Of a DNA stretch of 64,000 bases, positions 1 to 8,970 are shown piece by piece. The stretch's first letter is position 1, and each line of letters begins with the position of its first letter. This stretch comes from Methylobacterium nonmethylotrophicum (GTDB taxonomy: Bacteria; Pseudomonadota; Alphaproteobacteria; Rhizobiales; Beijerinckiaceae). Both the position numbers and the translations under genes were made by a program. Below the pieces are notes generated by a model, which made no database searches, was not told the DNA's origin, and was given only the letters and a program-made list of their open reading frames with translations. The stretch lies in assembly GCF_004745635.1 (NCBI RefSeq), contig NZ_SRLB01000010.1:186001-250000 (forward strand), written 5' to 3'.

Positions 1-685
1 CGACGGAGAGGGGGGCCAGCACCTCGGCGTCGAGCCCGAGGGCGATCGCGGCGAGCGCGGCGATCATGCCGGCCCCCAGGACCCGGCGAAGACGATCGGC
101 GAGGCCGAGGCAGCGGCGCAAGGCCGCGGCGAGCGATCCACCGGCCGCGACCGCCGCGGCCAGGGAGGTGGCGGCGCCGGCGGCGTAGGCGAGAAGCAGG
201 CCCAGCGTCTCCACGCCCGATCCGTTGAGGGCCGCGCCCGTGAGCACGAGGCCGAGGATCGGGCCGGCGCAGGGCGTCCAGAGCAGGCCGGTGGCGGCGC
301 CGAGACCGAGCGAGCCCAAGATCCCGGCCGGTTTCCCGGCCGGTGCGCCGCCGCCGAGGCCGCGCGCGAGGGCGTCTCCGACGCGGACCAGCGGCGCAGA
401 GACAAGCAGCGCGGCCCGGCGCGACACCAGCGCCACGGCGAAGGCGCCGAGCAGGACCAGGGCGGCGGCGCGGCCGGCCTCGCTCGCCTGCACCACCCAG
501 CCGCCCCCGATGGCGGCGAGGAACGCGGCCGCCGCGAAGGCCGCGGCCATGCCGGACAGGAGCGGCAGCGTGCCCGAGACGAAGGGCCGATCGGCCCGGG
601 CAAGGACGAAGGGGAGGACCGGGAGGATGCAGGGGCTGACGATCGTCAGCATGCCGGCCAGGTAGGCGGCGAGACACAGGGTCAT
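1..685 (-). CDS. CcdA/DipZ-like thiol-disulfide transporter membrane protein (partial, 3' end cut by window edge)
   Basis: The reading frame starts at ATG 685 and runs off the left edge without a stop, giving about 228 residues. It is an integral membrane protein with several hydrophobic helices and the paired cysteine signatures of the CcdA/DsbD transmembrane domain: SPCILPVLPF near residue 17 and TPCAGPILG near residue 137. Family members carry electrons from cytoplasmic thioredoxin across the inner membrane for cytochrome c maturation or periplasmic thiol reduction. Any C-terminal thioredoxin-like domain (as in DipZ) would lie outside the window. It diverges from the two-component genes, so a shared control region is possible. 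Family is confident; subfamily is not. Confidence 0.75.
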   Translation of the reverse strand, partial: MTLCLAAYLAGMLTIVSPCILPVLPFVLARADRPFVSGTLPLLSGMAAAFAAAAFLAAIGGGWVVQASEAGRAAALVLLGAFAVALVSRRAALLVSAPLVRVGDALARGLGGGAPAGKPAGILGSLGLGAATGLLWTPCAGPILGLVLTGAALNGSGVETLGLLLAYAAGAATSLAAAVAAGGSLAAALRRCLGLADRLRRVLGAGMIAALAAIALGLDAEVLAPLSV

Positions 686-780
686 GGCGGCTCCTCGGGG
701 GTGCCAGGGTTGCCCTGCAGCACACCCGGCCCGCGTCTCCCGCCTGTGTCGCGGATCCGGCGATCGTGTATCGGCATGTA

Positions 781-814
781 GGGCGCCGGTCCGGTCGTTC
801 CGGGCGCCGGTCCG
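781..814. promoter_or_regulatory. 13-bp perfect direct repeat, period 21, between divergent genes
   Basis: The sequence GGGCGCCGGTCCG occurs at 781-793 and again at 802-814, 21 bp start to start (two helical turns), in the gap between the CcdA-like gene and the response regulator. OmpR/PhoB-type regulators often bind direct repeats on one face of the helix, so this is a candidate autoregulatory site. That role is inference; the repeat itself is exact. Confidence 0.35.
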
Positions 815-945
815 TGGGCCGCTCATCACGTCGCCGTCACAATCGGACGACGGCTCGCGCGGCCTCGCTACACGGCGTTACGATGCCGGAGTCGCCGCGG
901 AGCCGGCCTGCCTCTATGCAGGTGGGGCGAGCCGGGAGAGCACCT

Positions 946-1722
946 GTGGAGCACATCGACCACGTGCTGATCGTCGATGACGACCGCGAGATCCGCGATC
1001 TCTTGTCGAGCTATCTCCGGAAGAACGGCCTGCGGGTGAGCGTCGCGGTGGACGGGCGTCAGATGCGCGCCTTCCTGGACGCCGACCGGGTCGACCTCGT
1101 GGTGCTCGACATCATGATGCCGGGCGACGACGGCCTCGTCTTGTGCCGGGACCTGCGCGCCGGCAAGCACAAGGCGATCCCGGTCTTGATGCTGACCGCG
1201 CGCAGCGACGAGACCGACCGGATCGTCGGCCTGGAGATGGGGGCGGACGACTACCTGGTGAAGCCGTTCGCGGCCCGCGAGCTTCTGGCCCGCATCAAGG
1301 CCGTCCTGCGCCGCACCCGGATGCTGCCGCCCAACCTCCAGGTGACCGAAGCCGCGCGCCTCCTCGCCTTCGGGGCGTGGCACCTCGACACGACGGCCCG
1401 CCAGCTGATCGACGAGGCCGGGACGGTCGTGCCCTTGAGCGGCGCGGAATACCGGCTGCTGCGCGTCCTGATCGACCATCCCCAGCGGGTGCTGACGCGC
1501 GACCAGCTCCTCAACCTGACCCAGGGCCGGGAAGCCGAGCTGTTCGACCGCTCCATCGACCTTCTCGTCAGCCGCCTGCGGCAGCGCCTGAAGGACGACG
1601 CCCGCGAGCCGGCCTATATCAAGACCGTGCGCAGCGAGGGCTACGTCTTCGCGATGCCGATCACCATCGCGCAGCCGCGCGATGAATGGCCGATCACCGT
1701 CGCGCAGGCGCGAGACGGATGA
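946..1722 (+). CDS. OmpR-family two-component response regulator
   Basis: This DNA-binding response regulator has 258 residues. The receiver domain (about residues 5-120) has the acidic pair D12/D13, phospho-acceptor D55 in VLDIMMPGD, the conserved Thr in LTARS and Lys in LVKPF. A winged-helix Trans_Reg_C domain follows (about 150-250, with SGAEYRLL and the terminal SEGYVF strand). GTG 946 is preferred because GGGAGAG lies 5 bp upstream; in-frame ATGs at 883 and 916 have no ribosome binding site. Its stop overlaps the kinase start (ATGA), so the two are coupled. Receiver and output domains resemble OmpR/CpxR-type regulators, but the stimulus is unknown. Confidence 0.9.
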   Translation: MEHIDHVLIVDDDREIRDLLSSYLRKNGLRVSVAVDGRQMRAFLDADRVDLVVLDIMMPGDDGLVLCRDLRAGKHKAIPVLMLTARSDETDRIVGLEMGADDYLVKPFAARELLARIKAVLRRTRMLPPNLQVTEAARLLAFGAWHLDTTARQLIDEAGTVVPLSGAEYRLLRVLIDHPQRVLTRDQLLNLTQGREAELFDRSIDLLVSRLRQRLKDDAREPAYIKTVRSEGYVFAMPITIAQPRDEWPITVAQARDG

Positions 1723-3011
1723 AGCCGGGCTGGCCCGGCAGCCTGCGAAGCCGGCTCTTCCTGATCCTGCTCGCGGGCCTCCTCGGCAGCCAGGCGCTCT
1801 CCTTCGCGGTCATGCTCCTCGAGCGGGACCAGTCGGCCCGCGCCGTCATGCTGACGACGCTCCAGCGCGACGTGGCCGTCGCGGTGGCGCTGCTCGACCG
1901 CCTGCCAGCCCGAGAGCGGCCCGACTGGCTCGCCCTCCTCGAACGGCCGACCTACCGGTTCGAGATCGGCCGCGGCGCGCCGGGCACGCCGGCGCTCCCG
2001 GCCCGTGGGCAGATGATCGCCGACGAGATCCGGGCGGCCCTGGCGCCGCGCTTCCCCGTGCGGTTCGACGCCGTCCCCGAGCCGCCCGGGCGGCTGCAGG
2101 CCCACGTGGTCCTGGCGGACGGCCAGGACCTGACCATCGACGTGCGACCGGCCGCACGCGCGGTCGCGTCGTGGCTGCCGGTGGCGCTGGGGGTCCAGCT
2201 CCTCGGGCTGGCCGCCTGCGTCTGGCTCGCCGTCCGGCTGGCGGTGCGGCCGCTGACCCGGTTCGCCGAGGCCGCCGACCGGCTGGAGCCCGGCCGGCCG
2301 GCGACCCGCGTCGCGGAGGCGGGGCCCGACGAGGTCGCGCGGGCCGCCAAGGCCTTCAACGCCCTGCAGGCCCGTATCGCCCGTCACCTCGACGAGCGCG
2401 TGCGCATCCTCGCGGCGATCTCGCACGACCTCCAGACCCCGATCACCCGGATGCGGCTGCGGGTCGAGACCGGCGTCGAGGGAGCCGAGCAGGACCGGCT
2501 GCTGGCCGATCTCGACGCGATCCAGGCGCTGGTGCGCGAGGGGATCGCCTATGCCCGGAGCGTGCACGGCGACGTGGAGCCGCCGGCCCGCCTCGACCTG
2601 CGCGCCTTCGTCGAGAGCCTCGTCTTCGACTACCAGGATACCGGGCGGGACGTGACGGTCTCGGACCTGCCGGAGGCCACGATCGCGACGCGCCCGCAGG
2701 CGCTGCGGCGCATCCTCACCAACCTGATCGACAACGCGCTGCGCTATGCCGGCCGGGCGGAGGTCGCGGTGCGGGTCGCCGGGGGCCGGATCGTCCTCGC
2801 GGTCCTCGACCGCGGACCCGGCATCCCGGAGGACAAGCTCGAGGCGGTGCTGCTGCCCTTCGTGCGGCTGGAGGAATCGCGCAACCGCGACACCGGCGGG
2901 ACCGGCCTCGGCCTCGCCATCGCGGAGCAGCTCGCCGGCGCGATCGGCGGCAGGCTCGCCTTGCGCAACCGCGCGGGCGGGGGCCTCGAAGCCACGGTCA
3001 CGCTCGGCTGA
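1719..3011 (+). CDS. EnvZ-like sensor histidine kinase
   Basis: This inner-membrane sensor kinase has 430 residues and pairs with the upstream regulator through an ATGA overlap. TM1 spans about residues 9-33, followed by a periplasmic loop of about 115 residues, TM2 around 148-172 and a HAMP linker. The dimerisation domain has phospho-acceptor H236 in ISHDLQTPITR. The ATPase domain carries an N box (NLIDNALRY), a G1 box (DRGPGIPEDKL) and a G2 box (GGTGLGLAIAEQ). All catalytic motifs are intact. The periplasmic domain shows no recognisable ligand fold, so the signal is unknown. Confidence 0.9.
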   Translation: MKPGWPGSLRSRLFLILLAGLLGSQALSFAVMLLERDQSARAVMLTTLQRDVAVAVALLDRLPARERPDWLALLERPTYRFEIGRGAPGTPALPARGQMIADEIRAALAPRFPVRFDAVPEPPGRLQAHVVLADGQDLTIDVRPAARAVASWLPVALGVQLLGLAACVWLAVRLAVRPLTRFAEAADRLEPGRPATRVAEAGPDEVARAAKAFNALQARIARHLDERVRILAAISHDLQTPITRMRLRVETGVEGAEQDRLLADLDAIQALVREGIAYARSVHGDVEPPARLDLRAFVESLVFDYQDTGRDVTVSDLPEATIATRPQALRRILTNLIDNALRYAGRAEVAVRVAGGRIVLAVLDRGPGIPEDKLEAVLLPFVRLEESRNRDTGGTGLGLAIAEQLAGAIGGRLALRNRAGGGLEATVTLG

Positions 3012-3190
3012 TCACGCTCGCCCGACCCGGCGGCCCGATCGGGCGGTGGCGTCGCGCGGCCGGCTTCGTCAGGCTTCGTATCGGGGCGGACCTCCCGTAC
3101 AAGAGCTTACACAAGCCCGTCGCGAGCACATAGGCCGGACATGTCGGGCCCGTACTCCAACGCCGCATCGGCATCATGGAGGACCCGAAT

Positions 3191-4228
3191 ATGCCTGAGC
3201 AGATCGATCGGATGCGGCGGCACTGGATGGCGGCGGCCGGCGCCGCGCTGGTGGCGGGGCCCACGCTCCGGGTGAGCGCGGCAGCCGGACAGACGGCCCC
3301 GTCCGGCCGGAAAGCTGCGGGCGCGCAGGCGTCCTTCGGGCCCGTGAAGCAGGTCGCGGCCGGGGACCTCGCGGTCGCCTACGCCGAGGCCGGCCCGGCG
3401 GACGGCAAGCCGGAGCTGCTGCTCCACGGCTGGCCCTACGACATCCACAGCTACGTCGAGGTCGCGCCGATCCTGGCGGCGGCCGGCTACCGCGTCCTGA
3501 TCCCGTACCTGCGCGGCCATGGCGGGACGCGCTTCCGGTCGGAGGGAACGCCGCGCAACGGCCAGCAGGCGGCACTCGCCGTCGACGCGGTCGCGTTCCT
3601 CGACGCGCTCAACGTCGAGCGGACGCTCGTCGCCGGCTACGACTGGGGCGCGCGCACCGCCTGCATCCTCGCGGCGCTCTGGCCGGAGCGCTGCAAGGCC
3701 CTCGTGTCGGTGAGCGGCTACCTGATCGGCAGCCAGCAGGCGAACGCGATGCCGCTGCCGCCCAAGGCCGAGCTGCAATGGTGGTACCAGTTCTACTTCG
3801 CGACCGAGCGGGGCCGCGAGGGCTATGCGCGCTACACACGCGACTTCGTCCGGCTGATCTGGGAACTCGCCTCGCCGCAATGGCGCTTCGACGACGCCAC
3901 CTTCGCCCGCTCGGCCCCGGCCTTCGAGAACCCCGACCACGTCGCCGTGTCGATCCACAATTACCGCTGGCGGCTGGGGCTCGCGGAGGGCGAGGCCCGC
4001 TTCGACGAGATCGAGAGGAAGCTTGCCGGCTTCCCGACCATCGCGGTTCCGACGATCACGCTGGAGGGCGACGCGAACGGGGCGCCGCATCCCGAACCCT
4101 CCGCCTATGCCCGCAAGTTCACCGGCCGCTACGCGCACCGCACGATCACCGGCGGCATCGGCCACAACCTGCCGCAGGAAGCGCCAGAGGCCTTCGCGCG
4201 GGCGGTCATCGACGTCGACGGCGCCTGA
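3191..4228 (+). CDS. Exported alpha/beta hydrolase, epoxide hydrolase-like
   Basis: This 345-residue alpha/beta-fold hydrolase has an N-terminal leader with two arginines before a hydrophobic stretch ending AAAGQTA, which suggests Sec or Tat export. The HGWP motif supplies the oxyanion hole. The nucleophile is D151 in AGYDWGART, the aspartate elbow of epoxide hydrolases and haloalkane dehalogenases rather than a serine, and the general base is H325 in GGIGHNLPQE. ATG 3191 is chosen because GGAGGA lies 7 bp upstream; ATG 3176 falls just before that site. The substrate cannot be predicted. The gene stands alone between the kinase and a LuxR-type regulator. Confidence 0.8.
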   Translation: MPEQIDRMRRHWMAAAGAALVAGPTLRVSAAAGQTAPSGRKAAGAQASFGPVKQVAAGDLAVAYAEAGPADGKPELLLHGWPYDIHSYVEVAPILAAAGYRVLIPYLRGHGGTRFRSEGTPRNGQQAALAVDAVAFLDALNVERTLVAGYDWGARTACILAALWPERCKALVSVSGYLIGSQQANAMPLPPKAELQWWYQFYFATERGREGYARYTRDFVRLIWELASPQWRFDDATFARSAPAFENPDHVAVSIHNYRWRLGLAEGEARFDEIERKLAGFPTIAVPTITLEGDANGAPHPEPSAYARKFTGRYAHRTITGGIGHNLPQEAPEAFARAVIDVDGA

Positions 4229-4293
4229 TCGCCGGCATCAGGGTCCCGGCGCCTCGCGTCGCGCCGGGCCGCCGCGGGGAGGCACGGCCCGGA

Positions 4294-4731
4294 TCATGTC
4301 CGGACGATGCGGCCGACCACGCGGGCGGTCATCTCGGCCCGGGTGCGCACGCCGAGCTTGCAGAACATGCGGTTGAGGTGGCTCGCGACCGTCCAGGTGC
4401 TGATGCCCAGCCGGGCGGCGATGCGCTTGTTGACCTGGCCTGCCGCGACCAGCATCGCGATCTCGAGCTCGCGCGGGGTCAGCACCGCCAGCACGTCGGA
4501 CGGGGCCGTCCCGTGATCCGCGTCGGACCGGCCGGTCGCCCGGGCCACGATGGCGTAGTCGTGCCCGTTCACCGTGAGCGCCCCGACCGGCCGGTCCGGG
4601 GCCACCTGGTGAAGGTGGCTGCTGCGGACGAGACGGCACGCGACCCCCTCGACCATGAAGGCAGGGCTCTCATCCCCTGTCCCGCGCGCGCAGGCGATCT
4701 CGACAGGATCCGGGATCGGCATGGAAGACAT
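4294..4731 (-). CDS. LuxR-type (GerE) helix-turn-helix regulator
   Basis: This 145-residue protein ends in a GerE/LuxR DNA-binding domain (about residues 82-145): LTPRELEIAMLVAAGQVNKR, then the recognition helix region TWTVASHLNRMFCKLGV. The first 80 residues match no receiver, PAS or acyl-homoserine-lactone domain that I recognise. ATG 4731 is preferred over the in-frame codon at 4803 because GGGAGG lies about 10 bp upstream. It converges with the hydrolase gene. Targets are unknown; it might control either the hydrolase or the protease block downstream, which is inference only. Confidence 0.75.
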   Translation of the reverse strand: MSSMPIPDPVEIACARGTGDESPAFMVEGVACRLVRSSHLHQVAPDRPVGALTVNGHDYAIVARATGRSDADHGTAPSDVLAVLTPRELEIAMLVAAGQVNKRIAARLGISTWTVASHLNRMFCKLGVRTRAEMTARVVGRIVRT

Positions 4732-5006
4732 CGGCACAGCCACCTCCCGTCTGCGCACTCGTTCAGAGCTGCGGCTCCTTCGAACAAGGCTTCCCGAGAG
4801 CAAACGCGTGAAAGATCAACGCGATGAAGACCATGGAGGCAATATTGATAACCGCCGCGTCGGCGCCGCTCGATCGGTGGTTGAGCGAGTAACGATCACT
4901 CTAACTGACAATGGAAAATCCGTCCAGCCTGAAAAAAGTGGCGGCGATAGGAACGTCTTCCAAGCAATCGTCGCCATCCTCATTCGTGGACGTGCCCATC
5001 GACCGA
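4732..5006. other. Intergenic stretch, relatively AT-rich, no gene seen
   Basis: These 275 bases separate the LuxR-type gene from the protease gene. They are noticeably less GC-rich than their surroundings and carry stops in all frames. They must hold the LuxR-type promoter on the minus strand. No convincing terminator hairpin or operator was found. Confidence 0.5.
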
Positions 5007-5837
5007 TCACGGCAGGCGCATCATGCTTTCCGGGACCGGCTCGCCCGACTGGATCTTTCGAATCGCGCCGATCATCGCCGCCGTGAGGCGGATCCCGCTG
5101 TTCAGGGCCCCCAGCGGTGCCAGGGTGGTGTCCCGCTTGCAGCCGTAGGACCGGCCCTCCGGGTCGAGCACGCCGGCGGTGTGGACGCCGACGATGCGCA
5201 GCTGCGCGCCGCCCACGAAGATCGGGCTGCCGCTGTGACCCGGGCAGGTATCCACCGTGTAGAACAGGCGCAGGTTGGTCGCCCGCTTCAGCCGCTCGGC
5301 GTGGCGCCACAGGGTGCCGATCGGCCGGTCGGACGGATAGCCGGCGACCGAGACGAGGCCGTGCGAGGCGATGCGCTTCACCTCGGCGTCGTCGGGCGCG
5401 TGGAGCGCCATGAAACGCTCGATGCCGCGGAAGGCTTTCGGGAGAACGATCAGGCCCCAATCCGCCACCGTCCGGTCCGGCCCGCGCACGAAGGCGGCCG
5501 GCGCGTAAGTGGCGGTGGCCTCGATCGCGCCGTAGGGCAGCGTGTCGCGGTCGCGCCGTCCCGGGCAGACCCGGATCGAACGGGGCGCCCGCCGGTGGCG
5601 CAGGCTCCAGACGCAGTGCCCGGCGGTGAGGACGAGACGCGGTGCGATCAGCACGCCGCTGCATCCGGAGCAGGCCCCGCCACCGAAATCCCGGCACAGG
5701 TACACGATGGTGTTCCAGGGATAGACCGTGGTGCGGATCTCCTGGATCCGGCTGTCGCGGGGGCCCACCAGCGAGGCGTCGCTCGCATCCGCCAGGGTGT
5801 CGAGGTGAAGCCACGACCGGGTCGGAACATCCAGCAT
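5007..5837 (-). CDS. Trypsin-like / V8-like serine protease
   Basis: This 276-residue chymotrypsin-fold serine endopeptidase has all three catalytic residues in family context: H74 in LTAGHC, D126 in ADWGLIVL and S202 in PGHSGSP. GHSGSP resembles V8/glutamyl endopeptidase-type enzymes. Cysteines at CRDFGGGACSGCSG and near the catalytic Ser suggest disulfides, hence an extracytoplasmic site, but there is no clear signal peptide (N-terminus MLDVPTRSW). ATG 5837 has GGAGG upstream; longer starts do not. It is the last gene of a minus-strand block of mostly unknown genes and could process one of their products. Confidence 0.85.
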   Translation of the reverse strand: MLDVPTRSWLHLDTLADASDASLVGPRDSRIQEIRTTVYPWNTIVYLCRDFGGGACSGCSGVLIAPRLVLTAGHCVWSLRHRRAPRSIRVCPGRRDRDTLPYGAIEATATYAPAAFVRGPDRTVADWGLIVLPKAFRGIERFMALHAPDDAEVKRIASHGLVSVAGYPSDRPIGTLWRHAERLKRATNLRLFYTVDTCPGHSGSPIFVGGAQLRIVGVHTAGVLDPEGRSYGCKRDTTLAPLGALNSGIRLTAAMIGAIRKIQSGEPVPESMMRLP

Positions 5838-5960
5838 CGCCTGCCTCCTGCCGCGCCGCCGCGAGGGCATCGTCCGCCGGCGGGGGAGGCCGGCGCGGTG
5901 CGGACGATGCGGCACGATCGACAGCCGCGGGCGGCGAGCCGCGGCGGTCGAGGGGAATCG

Positions 5961-6806
5961 TCAGACCACGCGGTACTCCGCCCTCGCGCGCCGAGGCTGC
6001 TCCCGCTCCTCCTCTTCCTCGAAGGTGAGCGAGTTCGAGCGGATCAGGGCCCGGAGCTGGTTCTTCGCGAACAGCTCGGCCGAGTGCTGCAGCTGGGTCC
6101 GGGCGTTCAGATCGCGGCGATCGATGCCCCGCGGCAGGCGGAACTCGGCATATTGCACGTAGACATTGCCGGCCTTGATCTGCTGCTCGACGTGCCTGCG
6201 CCGGTCGGGGCCGAGGCCGGCGCGGGCCAGGACGGTCCTCAGCGGCTCGAAGCGCCCGAGGAGAGCCTCGCGCAGGACGCAGGATTCCCGGACGTTTCGA
6301 GGGGAGATGCAGTCCTGCGGCCCCGTCTTCCGGGCGTGCTGCCGCATGCGGTCGGCGAGGGTCTGCGTCCGGGAATCGGGCCTGACCTCGCCGACATAGA
6401 GCGGCCGGTCGATGCCCGGGACGCTCAGCACGTAGATCCGCCCGGTGCCCGTCACGGGCCGGTCGTAGGCCGGGTGCCGACCCGCGATCACCTCGGCCAG
6501 GCGGACCGCCTTCGTCAGGCGCATCGGCCCATGCCGCATGGGCGGGATGGCGGGCAGGCCGATCGTCCGGGCGGCGCGGGAACGCGGGCGGGCGCGCGGG
6601 GAGCGGGGAGCGCCGGCGGCACCGCCCCGGCGCCGCGCGGTGGCATCGGCCTCGATCTCGAGGCCGTCCTGCTGCGCGTGCATGAGCGCCGCGCTGAGGC
6701 TCTCGCGCGCCAGGAGGTCGATCTCCTGCCCGACGGCGTCGCCCGCGCAGGCGGCGCAGCCGCATCGGCACCCGTGCCGGGCACGGCGGATGGTCAGATC
6801 GGTCAT
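5961..6806 (-). CDS. Orphan protein with Cys-rich N-terminus and GIY-YIG-like core
   Basis: This 281-residue protein is not recognised with certainty. The N-terminus has a cysteine cluster (HGCRCGCAACAGD, residues 11-23) that could bind metal. An Ala/Arg/Pro-rich linker follows. Around residues 120-155, IYVLSVPG, LYVGEVRP and LADRMRQHAR are spaced like the GIY, YIG and R-H elements of GIY-YIG nucleases. The C-terminus is basic with an acidic EEEEE run. The start overlaps the preceding gene's stop (ATGA), so the two are coupled. The nuclease assignment is tentative because the first motif is IYV rather than GIY. Confidence 0.5.
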   Translation of the reverse strand: MTDLTIRRARHGCRCGCAACAGDAVGQEIDLLARESLSAALMHAQQDGLEIEADATARRRGGAAGAPRSPRARPRSRAARTIGLPAIPPMRHGPMRLTKAVRLAEVIAGRHPAYDRPVTGTGRIYVLSVPGIDRPLYVGEVRPDSRTQTLADRMRQHARKTGPQDCISPRNVRESCVLREALLGRFEPLRTVLARAGLGPDRRRHVEQQIKAGNVYVQYAEFRLPRGIDRRDLNARTQLQHSAELFAKNQLRALIRSNSLTFEEEEEREQPRRARAEYRVV

Positions 6807-7657
6807 GACACCTCCCACCAGGCGGAGATCGCGTCGTCCCAGAGCGTCGGGTCGCCCGGCCCCTCCGCGTCGTCGCAGACGGCGTCGTAGGCGTAATCGT
6901 CGTCGCTGAGCGGCCCCGGCAGGGCGAGCGGCGCCCGCGGGACGATGAGGTGCAGGCAGGCGAGCCGGATCGAGCCGGTCGCCAGCAGGTCCGTCAGCCC
7001 GGCCTGCACGAACAGCGGCAGCAGCGTCTCGCGCAGCAGCCGCCTTTGCCCGGCCTCCGCGACGTGGCGGCACGGGATGGCGGCGCTCGCCAGGAAGCCG
7101 GCCAGGTCCGGCGCCTCCCGCCCGGTCGGGATCGCGGTCAGGACGAAGACGTGGCCGGGACCGAGCGCCGCGGCGAGCGCGAGGGTGTCGCGGGCGCAGT
7201 CGGACAGGAGGTCGAGGCCGTACCGGGCGCGGGGCCGCCTGAGTTCGAGCCCCTGGGCCAGGGCGTCGAGCCGCGCCACGATCGACGGGTCCGTGCCGCG
7301 CGGCATCACCGAGTCCTCCGCCCTGTCGCAGGGCCACCAGACCTCCTCGTCGGGCGAGAAGGCCAGGATCGGGCGCGCCGCGTTCCACAGGCAGGTCGCG
7401 GCCTCGAGGCGCTCCGCGGCGGTGGCGGTCCCGCCGAAACCGGCGAGGACCCGCGCCACGAAGGCGTCGTCCTTGAGGATCTCCTCGACGCGCTCCTGGA
7501 GCAGGGCGATCTGGGCCCTGGCGAGCCAGACGCAGGCCGCCCGCGCCAGGCGGCGGACGGCCCACAGGCCCCAGGGCGAGAGCGCGACGCTCACGTCCAC
7601 GACGCAGGTCGGCCGGGGCGTGGCCAGGGTGATCGTCCTGGGCGAGAGCAGGCTCAT
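6803..7657 (-). CDS. Conserved-looking hypothetical protein, coupled to the GIY-YIG-like gene
   Basis: This 284-residue protein belongs to no family I recognise. It is rich in Ala, Leu and Arg, predicted mostly helical with a few beta strands, and acidic at the C-terminus (DDDYAYDAVCDD and further). There is no signal peptide or clear membrane segment; PGHVFVLTAIPTGRE and SIRLACLHLIVPRAP look like core beta strands. The stop overlaps the next start by four bases, so the two proteins are probably made together. Codon bias matches the surrounding genes, which supports real coding. Confidence 0.55.
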   Translation of the reverse strand: MSLLSPRTITLATPRPTCVVDVSVALSPWGLWAVRRLARAACVWLARAQIALLQERVEEILKDDAFVARVLAGFGGTATAAERLEAATCLWNAARPILAFSPDEEVWWPCDRAEDSVMPRGTDPSIVARLDALAQGLELRRPRARYGLDLLSDCARDTLALAAALGPGHVFVLTAIPTGREAPDLAGFLASAAIPCRHVAEAGQRRLLRETLLPLFVQAGLTDLLATGSIRLACLHLIVPRAPLALPGPLSDDDYAYDAVCDDAEGPGDPTLWDDAISAWWEVS

Positions 7658-7749
7658 GGCGGCGCCCTCCCGTTCGGGTCCTCGTCATGAAGGGGGCCTC
7701 GGAGAGGCCCGGGATGCCGGCGCCCCGCCGGTCGGGCGAGGCGCGCCGG

Positions 7750-8847
7750 TCAGGCGACGTGAAGCCGCGCGTCCCGGTCGGGCAGGCCGACCGCCCAGCG
7801 CAGGTTCTGGCCGACGCCCGGGAACCGCCGGCCCTCGTCGGTCATGCGGTAGGCGGCGATCCAGGCCTCGGCATTGGCGCCGGCCTTCTGGGTGTCGATC
7901 TGGAACGACGCCGGATCGCGGTTCGTCGCCAGGTTGGCGTGGGCCGCCCATTGCAGCACCTCGCGGCCGGCCTCCGCCATCTTGGCGCGCTGCGACAGCT
8001 CGCGGGCGCCCCCCGCCACGGAGCGGTTCAGGACCTGCTCGACCACGTCCCACTTGTTGTTGGCATCGAACGCCTTCTTGATGTCGGGCATGTCGAACAG
8101 GTCGAGCAGCTCCTTCAGGTAGAGCGAGCTCTCGTGGGCGAGGGCCACGATGTTGCCGTAGCTCGCCCGGTCGAGGGCGTAGCGCAGGTCGGTGGCGATG
8201 CGGATGATGGTCGCCTGCGTGCCGTAGGGCCGGTTCTCGATGTCCTGGCTGCCGCGGATGACCTCGCCGATCGTGATGTCGCGGTAGTACTGGGCGAGCG
8301 CGCTCATCAGCGCGACGAGCTGGTAGTGGAAGTTGACGTTGACGATGGCGCCGGCCGGACGCGGCGCGCGGCCGTAGTTGAAGACGCGCTTGTAGGCGGC
8401 GAGGCGGTCGCGCGGCCCGTAGCGGAGCGGCTGCCACTTCTCGAGGAGGTAGAGCCGGCGGGCGCCGGGCCCGCGATGGACCCGGATGCGGCCCTCGTGG
8501 AACATGCGGCACAGGATGTTGAGGACCCGGAAGACCCCCATCCGCTCGTGCTGGTACAGGAAATAGAGCTTGGACGTGGCGTCGAGCTGCGTCACCGTGA
8601 CGGCGTCGTCGAAATCCGCCCGCAGCTGCGGGATGTCGCCGATCGCCACCTCCGCCGCGTCCGTGCCGAACCCGATCAGGTCGGGAAAGTCGGTCCTGTC
8701 GGTCTGGGACGCCTTGTCCTGCAGGCCCTCGAACAGCTGCTCGAGCGCGCTGACGACCGCCCGGCGTTCCTGCGGCGGCAGCCGCTCCACCTCCTGGCTG
8801 ATGAAGCTGCGGAAGCCCTGCAGGGTGGTGTTGGTTCCGTTGGCCAT
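7750..8847 (-). CDS. Hypothetical protein, 365 aa
   Basis: I do not recognise this protein. It begins MANGTNTTLQGFRSFISQEVERLPPQ (first 20 and on) and looks cytoplasmic and mixed helical, with no signal peptide. A central region (about residues 65-165) contains YFLYQHERMGVFRVLNILC and LYLLEKWQPLRYG, resembling a small wHTH-like or adaptor fold; the second half is long helices. A GAGG ribosome site precedes ATG 8847. It lies 92 bp upstream of the 284-residue gene on the same strand, so co-transcription is likely. No catalytic motif is visible. Confidence 0.6.
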   Translation of the reverse strand: MANGTNTTLQGFRSFISQEVERLPPQERRAVVSALEQLFEGLQDKASQTDRTDFPDLIGFGTDAAEVAIGDIPQLRADFDDAVTVTQLDATSKLYFLYQHERMGVFRVLNILCRMFHEGRIRVHRGPGARRLYLLEKWQPLRYGPRDRLAAYKRVFNYGRAPRPAGAIVNVNFHYQLVALMSALAQYYRDITIGEVIRGSQDIENRPYGTQATIIRIATDLRYALDRASYGNIVALAHESSLYLKELLDLFDMPDIKKAFDANNKWDVVEQVLNRSVAGGARELSQRAKMAEAGREVLQWAAHANLATNRDPASFQIDTQKAGANAEAWIAAYRMTDEGRRFPGVGQNLRWAVGLPDRDARLHVA

Positions 8848-8970
8848 GGGGCGACCTCGTGAAAGGCGTTGCGAGAAGAGGCGTGCGGGCAGTCCGAGGC
8901 GCAGGCGACCCCATCAGGAACAAATCCGCGTCAGATCCTTCCGAATGCCGGATGCCGAAGACCGATGCGA

